NCBI RefSeq assembly: GCF_004803895.1
Contig: NZ_CP021978.1
Coordinates: 2,108,001-2,172,000, forward strand
Source: Streptomyces hawaiiensis
Lineage (GTDB): Bacteria; Actinomycetota; Actinomycetes; Streptomycetales; Streptomycetaceae
Length of the DNA stretch: 64,000 nt
Direction of reading: 5' to 3'
Shown: piece by piece, positions 1 to 8,687 of the stretch
How the letters are laid out: each line of letters opens with the position of its first letter
Numbering within the stretch: position 1 is the first letter of the stretch
Translations under genes and position numbers: made by a program
The notes under the pieces: generated by a model
Told to the model about the DNA's origin: nothing
The model's input: the letters and a program-made list of their open reading frames with translations, nothing else
Database searches by the model: none

Positions 1-912
1 GGTCAGGGACTTCAGCAGGGCGTCACCGGCGGCGCCGGCCGGCGCGAGGACGAGGCCCGGCTTCACGCAGAACTGGCCCACGCCCATGGTCATCGAACCC
101 GCGAGCCCCGTACCGATCGCCTCGGCCCGCTCGGCGGCGGCTGCCTCCGTGACGACGACCGGGTTCAGCGAGCCCAGCTCGCCGTGGAAGGGGATCGGGA
201 CCGGGCGGGCGGCCGCCGCGTCGAAGAGCGCCCGGCCACCGCGCACGGAACCGGTGAAGCCGGCCGCCGCGACCAGCGGGTGCTTGATCAGCTCGATGCC
301 CGCCTCGAAGCCGTGGACCAGGCCCACGACGCCCTCGGGGATGTCGTGCCGGGCGGCGGCGCGGCGCAGCACCTTGGCGACGTACTCGGACAGGGCCGGG
401 TGGTCGGGGTGGGACTTGACGACGACCGGGCAGCCGGCCGCGAGGGCGCTCGCGGTGTCGCCGCCCGCGACGGAGAAGGCGAAGGGGAAGTTCGACGCCG
501 AGTAGACGGCGACGACGCCCAACGACACCTTGTAGCGGCGCAGGTCCGGGATCGGCGGGGTCGCGGTGTCGTCGGGGTGGTTGATGACGACGTCGAGGAA
601 GGCGCCCTCGTCGACGATGTCCGCGAAGGCCCGCAGCTGGTAGCAGGTGCGGGTGAGCTCGCCGGTCAGCCGGACCGGGCCGAGCGCGGTCTCGGCGTCG
701 GCGGTCTCGACGAGGCCGTCCTTGGCCGCCTGAAGCTCGTCCGCGGCGGTGCGCAGGAAGGCCGCGCGGACCGTACGGTCGGCGAGGGCGCCGCGCGCCT
801 CGTGCGCGGCGCGGACGGCGGTGTCCACCTCCTGGGCTGTGGCCTCCACCGCAACCTGTTCACGCTGCTTCCCGGTTCGGGGGTCGACACTCCAGACTGG
901 TGCTGCTGCCAC
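1..912 (-). CDS. NADP-type aldehyde dehydrogenase, C-terminus beyond window (2,5-dioxovalerate dehydrogenase family)
   Basis: The visible 304 residues are the N-terminal part of an aldehyde dehydrogenase. The cofactor-site segment VVVKSHPDHP, the glutamate motif FHGELGSLNP and the catalytic cysteine in GQFCVKPG (about Cys282) are all present. This pattern fits the alpha-ketoglutarate semialdehyde (2,5-dioxovalerate) dehydrogenase branch, which oxidises the semialdehyde to 2-oxoglutarate at the end of oxidative uronic-acid and pentose pathways. The GTG at 912 is preceded by GGAGGG at a good distance. About 200 C-terminal residues lie beyond position 1. It is divergent from an IclR regulator. 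With kdgD and udh about 41 kb away it could complete galacturonate oxidation (inference); substrate specificity is not proven by sequence. Confidence 0.85.
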   Translation of the reverse strand, partial: MAAAPVWSVDPRTGKQREQVAVEATAQEVDTAVRAAHEARGALADRTVRAAFLRTAADELQAAKDGLVETADAETALGPVRLTGELTRTCYQLRAFADIVDEGAFLDVVINHPDDTATPPIPDLRRYKVSLGVVAVYSASNFPFAFSVAGGDTASALAAGCPVVVKSHPDHPALSEYVAKVLRRAAARHDIPEGVVGLVHGFEAGIELIKHPLVAAAGFTGSVRGGRALFDAAAARPVPIPFHGELGSLNPVVVTEAAAAERAEAIGTGLAGSMTMGVGQFCVKPGLVLAPAGAAGDALLKSLT

Positions 913-963
913 CGCGGGTCCCTCCACACATGTATTGCCGCAGTACTGGGTCATCCACCAGGG

Positions 964-983
964 GCGTTCGATATGCTGAACGC
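964..983. promoter_or_regulatory. Inverted repeat, candidate IclR operator
   Basis: Six-base arms GCGTTC and GAACGC enclose eight bases in the 132-bp gap between the divergent dehydrogenase and IclR genes. The GTTCGATATGCTGAAC core resembles the GTTCG-type half sites known for IclR-family proteins such as PcaR and PcaU. Its position allows control of both genes, including autoregulation. No binding evidence is available here. Confidence 0.5.
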
Positions 984-1044
984 TGTCTCTGATGATGAAT
1001 ATGCTGTGGAGACTATTTCGCGTCCAACGAAGGGGTCAAGGGCG

Positions 1045-1818
1045 ATGTCGGCTGGCGAGACGGGCGGCGGGGCGCAGGTCAAGTCCGCGGTACGAACGGT
1101 TGAACTGCTCGAATACTTCGCCGGACGCCCCGGCATGCACTCCCTCGCGGCGGTCCAGGAGGCCGTCGGATATCCCAAGTCCAGCCTCTACATGCTGCTG
1201 CGCACCCTGGTCGAGCTGGGCTGGGTGGAGACGGACGCGACGGGCACGCGGTACGGCATCGGGGTGCGGGCCCTGCTGGTCGGCACCTCGTACATCGACG
1301 GTGACGAGGTCGTCGCGGCGGCCCGCCCGACGCTGGACCGGCTCTCGGACGACACGACCGAGACGATCCACCTCGCCCGCCTCGACGGCACCAACGTCGT
1401 CTACCTGGCCACCCGCCAGTCGCAGCACTACCTGCGACCCTTCACCCGGGTCGGCCGCCGGCTGCCCGCGCACTCCACGTCCCTCGGCAAGGCGCTGCTG
1501 AGCACCTACTCCGACGAGCAGGTCCGCAAGATGCTCCCGGAGACGCTGCCCGCGCTGACCGAGCACACGATCACCGACCGGGAGAAGCTCATCGAGGAGC
1601 TGCGCCAGGTGCGGGAGCAGGGCTTCGCCGTGGACCGCGAAGAGAACACGCTGGGGCTGCGCTGCTTCGGTGTGGCGATCCCGTACCGCACCCCGGCGCG
1701 GGACGCGATCAGCTGCTCGGTGCCGGTGGCCCGGCTGACCCCGGCGCACGAGCAGCTGGTGAAGGACGCGCTCTTCGACGCCCGGGACCGGCTGACACTG
1801 GCAACCCGTAGGCTCTGA
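1045..1818 (+). CDS. IclR-family transcriptional regulator
   Basis: This 257-residue protein has the full IclR layout. A winged helix lies at about residues 12-72 (AVRTVELLEYF, then YPKSSLYMLLRTLVELGW), followed by a C-terminal effector domain with HSTSLGKALL and the SCSVPVARLTP segment. The reading frame is open far upstream, but that part is antisense to the dehydrogenase, so ATG 1045, matching the usual family length of about 250-260, was chosen. Divergent placement from the dehydrogenase and a palindrome between them suggest it controls sugar-acid catabolism. The ligand is unknown; a uronate pathway intermediate is a reasonable guess. Confidence 0.88.
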   Translation: MSAGETGGGAQVKSAVRTVELLEYFAGRPGMHSLAAVQEAVGYPKSSLYMLLRTLVELGWVETDATGTRYGIGVRALLVGTSYIDGDEVVAAARPTLDRLSDDTTETIHLARLDGTNVVYLATRQSQHYLRPFTRVGRRLPAHSTSLGKALLSTYSDEQVRKMLPETLPALTEHTITDREKLIEELRQVREQGFAVDREENTLGLRCFGVAIPYRTPARDAISCSVPVARLTPAHEQLVKDALFDARDRLTLATRRL

Positions 1819-1821
1819 GGC

Positions 1822-2295
1822 ATGAACGTCGAGCTGCGCCAGGTCCACGACAGCGATCTGCCGGTCTTCTTCCGGCAGATGAACGACCCCGAGTCCCTGA
1901 CTATGGCGGCCTTCACCCCGGAGGATCCGGCCGACCGGGCCGCCTTCGACACCCGGTGGTCCCGGCAGCGCTCCTCCCCCGACATCGTCGCCCGTACGGT
2001 CCTCGCAGACGGTGACGTGGTCGGCAGCGCGGCGGTGTACGGGGTGCCGGGTGAGCGCGAGGTGACCTACTGGGTCGACCGCGCCTACTGGGGCAAGGGC
2101 ATCGCCACGCTGGCCCTGCGGGCGTTGCTCGCCGAGGTGCCCGAGCGCCCGCTGTACGCGCGGGCGGCGTCGGACAACGCGGGGTCGCTGCGCGTGCTGG
2201 AGAAGTGCGGGTTCCGGGTGGCGGCGACGGCCCAGGGGTTCGCCCCGGCCCGGGGTGCCGAGATCGACGAGACGGTGCTCATCCTGGAGGGCTGA
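1822..2295 (+). CDS. GNAT-family N-acetyltransferase (RimJ/RimL-like)
   Basis: The 157-residue protein starts three bases after the IclR stop. It has the GNAT fold signature: an N-terminal strand with LRQVHDSDLP, the acetyl-CoA loop YWGKGIATLALRALL (Q/RxxGxG-like) and the late motif NAGSLRVLEKCGFR typical of RimJ/RimL proteins. The substrate is unknown; related proteins acetylate amino groups of proteins or small molecules. Tight spacing suggests co-transcription with the regulator, but no functional link is evident. Confidence 0.85.
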   Translation: MNVELRQVHDSDLPVFFRQMNDPESLTMAAFTPEDPADRAAFDTRWSRQRSSPDIVARTVLADGDVVGSAAVYGVPGEREVTYWVDRAYWGKGIATLALRALLAEVPERPLYARAASDNAGSLRVLEKCGFRVAATAQGFAPARGAEIDETVLILEG

Positions 2296-2383
2296 GCGGA
2301 CCCGGACCTCTCCCCCGCCCGGCGGAGGCGGATCGTCACCGGGCAGGAGGTGCCGACGGCCTCTCCCGCGGGAGCCTGATCGC

Positions 2384-3391
2384 ATGACGCAGTCGATCGC
2401 TCCTCCCGCCGCTCCCGGCCCCGCCGTCCGTACCGGCCGCCCGCGGCGGATCCTGCGAGCCGTCGCCGTCGTCTCCTGCGGGCCGTACCTCGCCCTCAAG
2501 GCCGCCTGGGTCGCCGGGAGTCGCATCGGGATCCCCGAGGGGAGTTCGCTGCTCGACGACCGCCTCGCCATGGCCGTCGTCAACGGTGTGTCGATGCTGC
2601 TGGACAGCGCGGTGATCGTGCTGGCGCTGGTGCTGACCCGGCCGTGGGGGCTGCGGGCGCCCGCGTGGCTGCTCACGTTCCCCGTGTGGGTCGCGACCGG
2701 GCTGCTCGCGCCGGTCATGGCCGGGTTTCCGGCGCAGCTGGTGGTAAGGGCGTCCGGCGGAGGCGGCGCCTCGTCCGGGGGCCGGGAGGCCTTCCTGGAC
2801 GAGTGGGTGTTCGCCGTCGTGTACACGGGGTTCATCGCACAAGGGCTCGCTCTCGGCGGCCTCTTCGTGCTCTACGCGAGGGACCGCTGGGGGCACCTGT
2901 GGCGCGGGCGGATCGGGGACCTGCCCGTCGGTGCCGTCGGTCCGGCCCACCGGGCCCTCGCGGTGGCCGCCGCCGTGCTCGCCCTGCTGCCGCTCACTCT
3001 CCACGCCCTCTGGGTCTGCGGTGTCTCCGCCGGCCTCGGCGAGGGCCGGGCGGCGGAGCGGGGCGGCGAGTTCTACGTCCTGGAGGCCCTGTTCGTCGTG
3101 TTCCTCCTCGCGGCGGTCACCGGTGCCGTGCTGCTGTCCTTCCGGCGTGGCCGGGCCCTGCCCGTGTCGGTGCCGCTCGCTCTCGCCTGGGTCGGCTCGG
3201 GTGCCGTGGCCTGCTGGGGCGGGTGGCTGTCGCTGGCCTCCGTCGGCGGCGCGGCGGACCTCGCCGACCGCCCCACGCCGCTGATGAACCTCGCCTACGC
3301 TGGCCAGATGCTCGTCGGCCTCCTCGTCGCCGCCATCGGCGCCTACCACTTCGCGGAGCGCTCGGCCGGTGCCGCGCGGCGGTCCGCGTGA
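2384..3391 (+). CDS. Polytopic membrane protein preceding a two-component system
   Basis: This 335-residue protein has about eight hydrophobic segments (for example near residues 24-45, 60-85, 90-115 and further ones to the C-terminus) and no recognised catalytic motif. Its stop overlaps the GTG start of the histidine kinase (GTGA), so the three genes form an operon and the protein may be a sensor accessory or a target of the system. ATG 2384 was chosen because upstream codons read into a spacer with no ribosome site. I do not recognise a named family. Confidence 0.75.
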   Translation: MTQSIAPPAAPGPAVRTGRPRRILRAVAVVSCGPYLALKAAWVAGSRIGIPEGSSLLDDRLAMAVVNGVSMLLDSAVIVLALVLTRPWGLRAPAWLLTFPVWVATGLLAPVMAGFPAQLVVRASGGGGASSGGREAFLDEWVFAVVYTGFIAQGLALGGLFVLYARDRWGHLWRGRIGDLPVGAVGPAHRALAVAAAVLALLPLTLHALWVCGVSAGLGEGRAAERGGEFYVLEALFVVFLLAAVTGAVLLSFRRGRALPVSVPLALAWVGSGAVACWGGWLSLASVGGAADLADRPTPLMNLAYAGQMLVGLLVAAIGAYHFAERSAGAARRSA

Positions 3392-4641
3392 ACCCAGTCG
3401 CCCGGTCGCTGTTCGGCCGGCGGGCGCGCCTGCGCTGGATCCATCTGATCCTCGGCGGCGCGCTGGCCATGCCGTACGTCCTGGTCGGCTCGGTGATCAT
3501 CGGTCCGGCCACCGGCGCCACGGACGTCTTCGGGTCCTTCCCCCTCCAGCTCGCCTCGTTCGGCGTGGGCCTGCCGATCGCCGCCGTCACCTCGCTGTTC
3601 CCGCTCACCCGGCCGCTGGAATCCGCCGCCGTGCGTTGGCTGTGCGGTGTGGAGGCGGACCGGCTCGCGTCCGGGCCCGCCGGGACGCGGGGCGAGAAGG
3701 GGCGTACGGCGGCCTGGTTCACGCTGCATCTCGGGTTCGGCGGGATCATCGCGGGGATGTCGCTGGCGCTGCCGCCGTTCGCCGCCGTGCTGATCGTGCT
3801 GCCGGTCTTCGCGGCACTGCGCGGCGGCCGGCTCGGGCTGCCCGAAGTCTTCGACCACACCTGGGTCCTGGCGCTCGCCCCGGTCGCGGGCGCGGCGATG
3901 CTCGTCGCCCTCGCCGGCTGTGCGGCCGGCTGCGGTGCGCTGCTGGCCCGCTGGGCGCCCGAGCTGCTCGGCCCGTCTCCCGAGGGCCGGCTCGCGGCCG
4001 CCGAGGCACGCGCCGCCGACCTGGCCGTGCGCAACCGGCTGGCGCGGGAGCTGCACGACTCCGTCGGCCACGCCCTGAGCGCGGTCACCCTGCAGGCCAG
4101 CGCGGCCCGCCGGGTCCTCGGCTCCGACCCGGAGTTCGTCCGCGAGGCACTCGTCGCGATCGAGGACACGACCCGGCGTACGGTCGGTGAACTCGACGCC
4201 GTACTGGGTGTGCTGCGCGAGGGCGACGCCCCCGGCACAGCCCCGGCGCCCACCCTCGCCGCCGACCTCGACGGGTTGCTGCGACGCACCCGGGCGGGTG
4301 GACAGCGGGTGCGCGCCACTGTGGACGCCGACCCGGAGGCGCTGCCCCCGCTGCTGTCCCGCGAGGCCTATCGCATCGTGCAGGAGGGGCTGAGCAACGC
4401 CCTCAAGCACGCCGGTGAGCGGGCCGCCGTGGAGGTGCGGATCGCGGTGGCGCGCGGGGGTCTGGAGATCACCGTGGAGAATCCGGTGAGCGGCCCGGCG
4501 CCCTCCCGCACCGGTGGCGGCCACGGGCTGCGGGGCATCGCGGACCGGGCCCGGCTGTTGGGCGGGACCGCGACGGCCGGACCGACCGCTGCGCAGACCT
4601 GGCGGCTGCACGCCCGCCTGCCGATGAGAGGACCCGCATGA
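3388..4641 (+). CDS. Two-component sensor histidine kinase (HisKA_3/NarL-partner type)
   Basis: The 417-residue kinase has about five N-terminal membrane helices (roughly 15-175) and then a HisKA_3 dimerisation domain with ELHDSVGHALSAVTLQ, placing the phosphorylated histidine at His223. The ATPase domain has the N box around Asn337 (NALKHA) and the glycine box GGGHGLRGIADRARLLGG. Almost no extracellular loop is present, so the stimulus is probably sensed in or near the membrane. GTG 3388 overlaps the previous stop, and the kinase stop overlaps the regulator start, so stoichiometric translation is likely. Confidence 0.9.
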   Translation: MNPVARSLFGRRARLRWIHLILGGALAMPYVLVGSVIIGPATGATDVFGSFPLQLASFGVGLPIAAVTSLFPLTRPLESAAVRWLCGVEADRLASGPAGTRGEKGRTAAWFTLHLGFGGIIAGMSLALPPFAAVLIVLPVFAALRGGRLGLPEVFDHTWVLALAPVAGAAMLVALAGCAAGCGALLARWAPELLGPSPEGRLAAAEARAADLAVRNRLARELHDSVGHALSAVTLQASAARRVLGSDPEFVREALVAIEDTTRRTVGELDAVLGVLREGDAPGTAPAPTLAADLDGLLRRTRAGGQRVRATVDADPEALPPLLSREAYRIVQEGLSNALKHAGERAAVEVRIAVARGGLEITVENPVSGPAPSRTGGGHGLRGIADRARLLGGTATAGPTAAQTWRLHARLPMRGPA

Positions 4642-5300
4642 CCCGCCCGGCCCCGATCCGTGTCGTCCTCGCCGACGACGAGCGCATGGTGCGCACCGCG
4701 CTGCGCGCCATCCTGACCGCCGAGCCGGACCTGGAGGTCGTGGGCGAGGCGGCCACCGGCGCGCAGGCGGTGTCGGTCGTCCGGGAGTTGCGTCCGGACG
4801 TCGTCCTCATGGATGTCCGGATGCCGGAGATTGACGGGATCCGCGCCACCGAGCAGATACTCGCCACCCTGGACGAGCCGCCCCGGATCGTCGTGGTGAC
4901 GACCTTCGAGAACGACTCCTACGTGTACGACGCGCTGCGGGCCGGAGCCGCCGGGTTCCTGCTGAAGCGGGCGGACGCCGACGCGCTCGTGCAGGCGGTC
5001 CGGCTGGTGGCGCGCAGCGACAGCCTGCTGTTCCCGGCGGCCGTCCGCACCCTCGCGACCGAACACGCCCGCGCGCACCCGGCGCCGCCCGCGTGGGTGG
5101 CGAAGCTCACGGGTCGCGAGCGGGAGGTGCTGCGGCACATGGCGCAGGGGCTGACCAACGCGGAGATCGCCCGCCGGATGGAGGTCGGCCCGGCCACGGT
5201 GAAGTCGCACGTCGCGGCGGTCCTGGCCAAGACCGGCACCCGGGACCGTACGCAGGCGGTGATCGCGGCGTACGAAGCCGGCTTTCTGAACGGCGGATGA
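4638..5300 (+). CDS. NarL/FixJ-family response regulator
   Basis: The 220-residue regulator pairs with the preceding kinase (ATGA overlap). The receiver domain has the acidic pocket LADDE near residues 11-15, phosphoacceptor Asp59 in DVVLMDVRMP, the switch threonine in VVVTTFEND and Lys in FLLKRAD. A LuxR-type helix-turn-helix follows at about residues 150-210 (LTGREREVLRHMAQGLTNAEIA, then GPATVKSHV). Target genes cannot be inferred; the adjacent penicillin-binding protein is 75 bp downstream and could be among them. Confidence 0.92.
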   Translation: MTRPAPIRVVLADDERMVRTALRAILTAEPDLEVVGEAATGAQAVSVVRELRPDVVLMDVRMPEIDGIRATEQILATLDEPPRIVVVTTFENDSYVYDALRAGAAGFLLKRADADALVQAVRLVARSDSLLFPAAVRTLATEHARAHPAPPAWVAKLTGREREVLRHMAQGLTNAEIARRMEVGPATVKSHVAAVLAKTGTRDRTQAVIAAYEAGFLNGG

Positions 5301-5375
5301 GAATCCGGCCCTCTGCATGAGAAACCAGGACGGACGGGAACGATCCGCCCGGTGTGGCTCGTCTTCCTGTTCGCA

Positions 5376-6833
5376 ATGAACAAGACGATCAGGCGCGCTT
5401 CGGTCTTCGCACTGCTCCTGGTGTTGGCTCTGCTCGTCAGGGCGACCTGGGTGCAGTTCTACGAGGGCCGGGCGCTGGCAGACGACAAGGACAACCGGCG
5501 GAACGCGATCGAGACGTACTCGGCGCCGCTCGGCAACATCATCGTGGGCGGCCGGTCGGTCACCGGCTCGGCGCCGACGAAGACGGGCGACCTCAGGTAC
5601 AAGCGGACGTACACGGACGGCCCGCTGTACGCGGCGGTGACGGGTTACGCGTCTCAGGCGTACGCCCCGACGCAGTTGGAGGGCATCTACACCGACCTGC
5701 TCAACGGCACGGACAGCCGGCTGAAGTCCGTGCTGGACACGCTCACCAACCAGCGGGCCGAGCCGGGCAGCGTGGTCACGACCATCGACCCGGACGTGCA
5801 GAAGGCTGCCTACGAGGCGCTCGGCGACAAGAAGGGCGGCGCCGTCGCCATCGACCCGAAGACCGGCAAGATCCTCGCGGTCGTGTCGACGCCGTCGTAC
5901 AACCCCTCCTCACTGACCGACGCCAACACCGCGGGGGCGGCCTGGCAGAAGCTCACCACCGACCCGGAGAAGCCGCTGGTCAACCGTGCGCTGCGGCAGC
6001 CGCTGCCGCCCGGTTCGACGTTCAAGCTGGTCGTGGCGGCGGCCGCGCTGGAGGACGGGCTGTACTCGTCGGTGGACGAGAAGACGGACAGCCCCGACCC
6101 GTACACGCTGCCGGGCACCACGCGGGACCTGACGAACGAGAACCCGAACGCGCCCTGCACCAACGCCACGATCCGCACGGCGCTGGAGTACTCGTGCAAC
6201 AACGTCTTCGCGAAGATGGCCGTGAAGCTGGGCCAGGACAAGGTGAAGGCGATGGCCGACAAGTTCGGCTTCAACGACGACAAGCTGGACGTGCCGGTCC
6301 GGGCCTACACGAGCGTGTACCCCTCGGACATGTACCCCTCGCAAACGGCCCTGACGGGCATCGGCCAGTTCGATGTCACCGCCACCCCGTTGCAGATGGC
6401 CATGGTGTCGGCGGCCATAGCCAACGGCGGCAAGTTGGTGTCGCCGCATATGGTTTCGCAGATCACCGACAGCGGCGGCGATGTACTGCAGGACTACGAC
6501 GACGACGCGGGCACCAAGGAGATCGTCAGCTCCTCGACCGCCGAGCAGCTGCAGTCGGCGATGGAGACGGTCGTGAACAAGGGCACGGGCACCAACGCCC
6601 AGGTGCCGGGCGCGACCGTGGGCGGCAAGACGGGTACGGCCCAGCACGGCGAGAACAACAGCCAGGTGCCGTACGCCTGGTTCACGTCGTACGGCAAGTC
6701 CGACTCGTCGGGCAAGGAGGTCGCCGTGGCGGTCGTCGTGGAGCAGTCGGACGCGGCCCGCTCGGAGGTCAGCGGCAACGGCCTGGCGGCGCCGGTCGCC
6801 AAGGCGATGATGCAAGCGGCACTGAAGGACTGA
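5376..6833 (+). CDS. Class B penicillin-binding protein (PbpA-like transpeptidase)
   Basis: The 485-residue protein has one N-terminal membrane anchor (about residues 6-24), a short dimerisation region and a transpeptidase domain with all three active-site motifs: STFK with nucleophile Ser214, SCN at 273-275 and KTG at Lys418. It would cross-link peptidoglycan outside the membrane. The layout matches the actinobacterial PbpA-type proteins, but no rodA/ftsW partner is next to it. ATG 5376 (MNKTIRR) is preferred over an upstream GTG because it gives the conserved start of this family. The 3' end carries a duplication spanning the stop codon (6827-6887). Confidence 0.93.
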   Translation: MNKTIRRASVFALLLVLALLVRATWVQFYEGRALADDKDNRRNAIETYSAPLGNIIVGGRSVTGSAPTKTGDLRYKRTYTDGPLYAAVTGYASQAYAPTQLEGIYTDLLNGTDSRLKSVLDTLTNQRAEPGSVVTTIDPDVQKAAYEALGDKKGGAVAIDPKTGKILAVVSTPSYNPSSLTDANTAGAAWQKLTTDPEKPLVNRALRQPLPPGSTFKLVVAAAALEDGLYSSVDEKTDSPDPYTLPGTTRDLTNENPNAPCTNATIRTALEYSCNNVFAKMAVKLGQDKVKAMADKFGFNDDKLDVPVRAYTSVYPSDMYPSQTALTGIGQFDVTATPLQMAMVSAAIANGGKLVSPHMVSQITDSGGDVLQDYDDDAGTKEIVSSSTAEQLQSAMETVVNKGTGTNAQVPGATVGGKTGTAQHGENNSQVPYAWFTSYGKSDSSGKEVAVAVVVEQSDAARSEVSGNGLAAPVAKAMMQAALKD

Positions 6834-6887
6834 ACATCAGCCGTCGATGAGCCGCTGACGGACTGAACCTCAGCCGTCGATGAGCCG
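6827..6887 (+). repeat. 28-bp tandem duplication spanning the pbp stop codon
   Basis: Two copies of a 28-bp unit (6827-6854 and 6860-6887, one mismatch, 33-bp period) begin with the last codon of the penicillin-binding protein gene, include its TGA and run into the 3' flank. The second copy therefore carries a spare stop in the same register of sequence. It looks like a recent local duplication with no obvious function. Confidence 0.85.
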
Positions 6888-6936
6888 TCTGTACAGACGA
6901 GACGGGCCGCCCCCTTCCCCCCGGGGGCGGCCCGTC
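6886..6936. terminator. Bidirectional terminator between converging pbp and purine permease genes
   Basis: A perfect 14-bp stem (6901-6914 paired with 6923-6936) with an eight-base loop lies in the gap between two converging genes. Directly before it is a 14-bp perfect palindrome, CGTCTGTACAGACG, at 6886-6899. There is no T tract, as is common in streptomycetes. Confidence 0.8.
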
Positions 6937-6959
6937 CTCATGTCATCGCCCGCCCGGCG

Positions 6960-8417
6960 TCACTTCGCTCCCAGGAGCTGTTCGATCGGGTCGATCGCGA
7001 AGTACACGAGGAACAGCACCGAGGTCCCCCACAGCAGCCAGTGCACCTCCTTGGCCTTGCCGAGCACGGTCTTGATGACGACGTAGGCGAGGAACCCGGC
7101 GCCGATGCCGTTGGTGATGGAGTAGGTGAACGGCATCACGGCGATGGTGAGGAACGCGGGGATGGCGATGTCGTAGCGGTCCCAGTCGATGTGCTTGACC
7201 TGGGTCATCATCAGGAAGCCGACGGCGACCAGGGCGGGGGCGGCCGCCTGGAGCGGGACGATGGTGAGCAGCGGGGTCAGGAACAGCGCGAGGCCGAACA
7301 GGCCGCCGGTGACGAGGTTGGAGAAGCCGGTGCGCGAGCCCTCGCCGACACCGGCCGCCGACTCGATGTAGGAGGTCGCGGAGGAGGCGGAGGCCGCACC
7401 GCCCGCGACGGCCGCGGCCCCGTCGATGAGCAGTACCCGGCCGAGGTTCGGGACCTTGCCCTCCTCGTCGAGCAGCCCGGCCTCGGCGCTGATGCCGACG
7501 ACCGTGCCCATGGTGTCGAAGAAGTCGGACAGGATCAGGGTGAAGATCAGCAGGACGACGGTGATGACGCCGACGCCGGGGGCGCTGAAGGCGCCGAACA
7601 GGTCGAAGTCGCCGATGAGCCCGAAGTCGGGGGCGTCGACGAGCTGGTCCGGCCAGGAGGGTGTGGTCAGGCCCCAGGACTTGATGTCGGCCAGGGAGTT
7701 GATCGCGATCGCCAGGGCGGTCATGGTGACGATGCTGATCAGGATGGCGCCCTTGACCTTGCGGGCGAGCAGTCCGATCGTCAGCAGCACGCCGAGGCAG
7801 AAGACGAGCATGGGCCAGCCGGTGAGGGTGCCGGTGCCGCCCAGCTGAACGGGCACGGTGGTGTTCGCGGCGTCCGGGATGCGGCTGACGAACCCGGCGT
7901 CGACGAAGCCGATGAAGGCGATGAACAGGCCGATGCCGACGCTGATCGCCTGCTTGAGCGGCTGGGGTATCGCGTGCATGACGGCCTCGCGCAGACCGGT
8001 CACGACCAGCACACAGATCAGCAGGCCTTCGAGGACGATCAGGCCCATCGCGTCGTCCCAGCTCATCAGCGGGGCGATCTGGAAGGCGACCACGGCGTTC
8101 AGGCCGAGTCCGGCGGCGAGCGCCAGGGGCAGGTTGCCGCCCACGCCCATGATCATCGTCATGACCGCGGCCACCAGGGCGGTGGCGGTGGTGAGTTGGA
8201 CGGCGTCCAGCTGGTGTCCGAACTTGTCCTTCGCGCTGCCCAGGATGATGGGATTCAGGACAAGGATGTAGGCCATCGTGAAGAAGGTGGCGAAGCCGCC
8301 GCGGATCTCCCGGCCGAAGGTGGAGCCCCGCTCGGAGATCCGGAAGAACCGGTCGACGCTGTTCGCCGGGGGTGGGGTGGTGGGCGGCCGGTCGGTGACC
8401 TGCTGCGGTTCGGACAT
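6960..8417 (-). CDS. NCS2-family purine permease (adenine/hypoxanthine/guanine, GhxP/PbuG/AzgA type)
   Basis: The 485-residue protein has 12-14 hydrophobic helices and motifs of the AzgA-like subgroup of NCS2 permeases, including REIRGGFATFFTMAYILVLN near the N-terminus, GLGLNAVVAF and the DTMGTVVGISAEAGLLDE segment. It would import purine bases by proton symport. ATG 8417 has AGGAG nine bases upstream. It stands alone, converging with the pbp gene. A short inverted repeat TGAAC-CCT-GTTCA at 8480-8492 lies in its promoter region and could be an operator. Confidence 0.92.
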   Translation of the reverse strand: MSEPQQVTDRPPTTPPPANSVDRFFRISERGSTFGREIRGGFATFFTMAYILVLNPIILGSAKDKFGHQLDAVQLTTATALVAAVMTMIMGVGGNLPLALAAGLGLNAVVAFQIAPLMSWDDAMGLIVLEGLLICVLVVTGLREAVMHAIPQPLKQAISVGIGLFIAFIGFVDAGFVSRIPDAANTTVPVQLGGTGTLTGWPMLVFCLGVLLTIGLLARKVKGAILISIVTMTALAIAINSLADIKSWGLTTPSWPDQLVDAPDFGLIGDFDLFGAFSAPGVGVITVVLLIFTLILSDFFDTMGTVVGISAEAGLLDEEGKVPNLGRVLLIDGAAAVAGGAASASSATSYIESAAGVGEGSRTGFSNLVTGGLFGLALFLTPLLTIVPLQAAAPALVAVGFLMMTQVKHIDWDRYDIAIPAFLTIAVMPFTYSITNGIGAGFLAYVVIKTVLGKAKEVHWLLWGTSVLFLVYFAIDPIEQLLGAK

Positions 8418-8616
8418 GGCGCGTGCTCCTCGGTGCCTGGGTGATCGGTGTGCGGATGCTGGCCGGATTGTGCCCGCGTTGAACCCTGTTCAGGTTTTCT
8501 CCGTGTTACGGAATCAGAGTCCGGCCTGCCATACGCCGTTCGAAGCTCCGTACGAACCATCTGACGATCGCTGCTACGCTTCCCGATCTCGTCCGGGCCT
8601 CCCCCGGATGATCACA

Positions 8617-8632
8617 TGTCATCTACATGACA
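8617..8632. promoter_or_regulatory. Inverted repeat upstream of the ECF sigma gene
   Basis: TGTCAT and ATGACA arms are separated by four bases, about 56 bp before the GTG start of the sigma factor gene, in the 270-bp divergent gap shared with the purine permease. It may bind a regulator of the sigma gene. The gap shows no copy of the GGCAACC promoter found before the pectate lyases, so autoregulation by that element is not supported. Confidence 0.35.
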
Positions 8633-8687
8633 GCCACAGGGTGCCCCGTCCGGGAACGCCCGTAGCCGCTGCGAGGAGAGGTCGCCC

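Noticed and set aside
184..1044. Possible long N-terminal extension of the IclR protein
   Set aside because: The region is antisense to a well-supported aldehyde dehydrogenase and its divergent promoter; the translated part is low-complexity Gly/Arg/Val, and the IclR family length fits ATG 1045.
8418..8687. Riboswitch or autoregulatory ECF promoter in the divergent gap before the sigma gene
   Set aside because: No purine or other riboswitch core is recognisable, and the GGCAACC-N15-GCGAC element of the lyase genes does not occur there.
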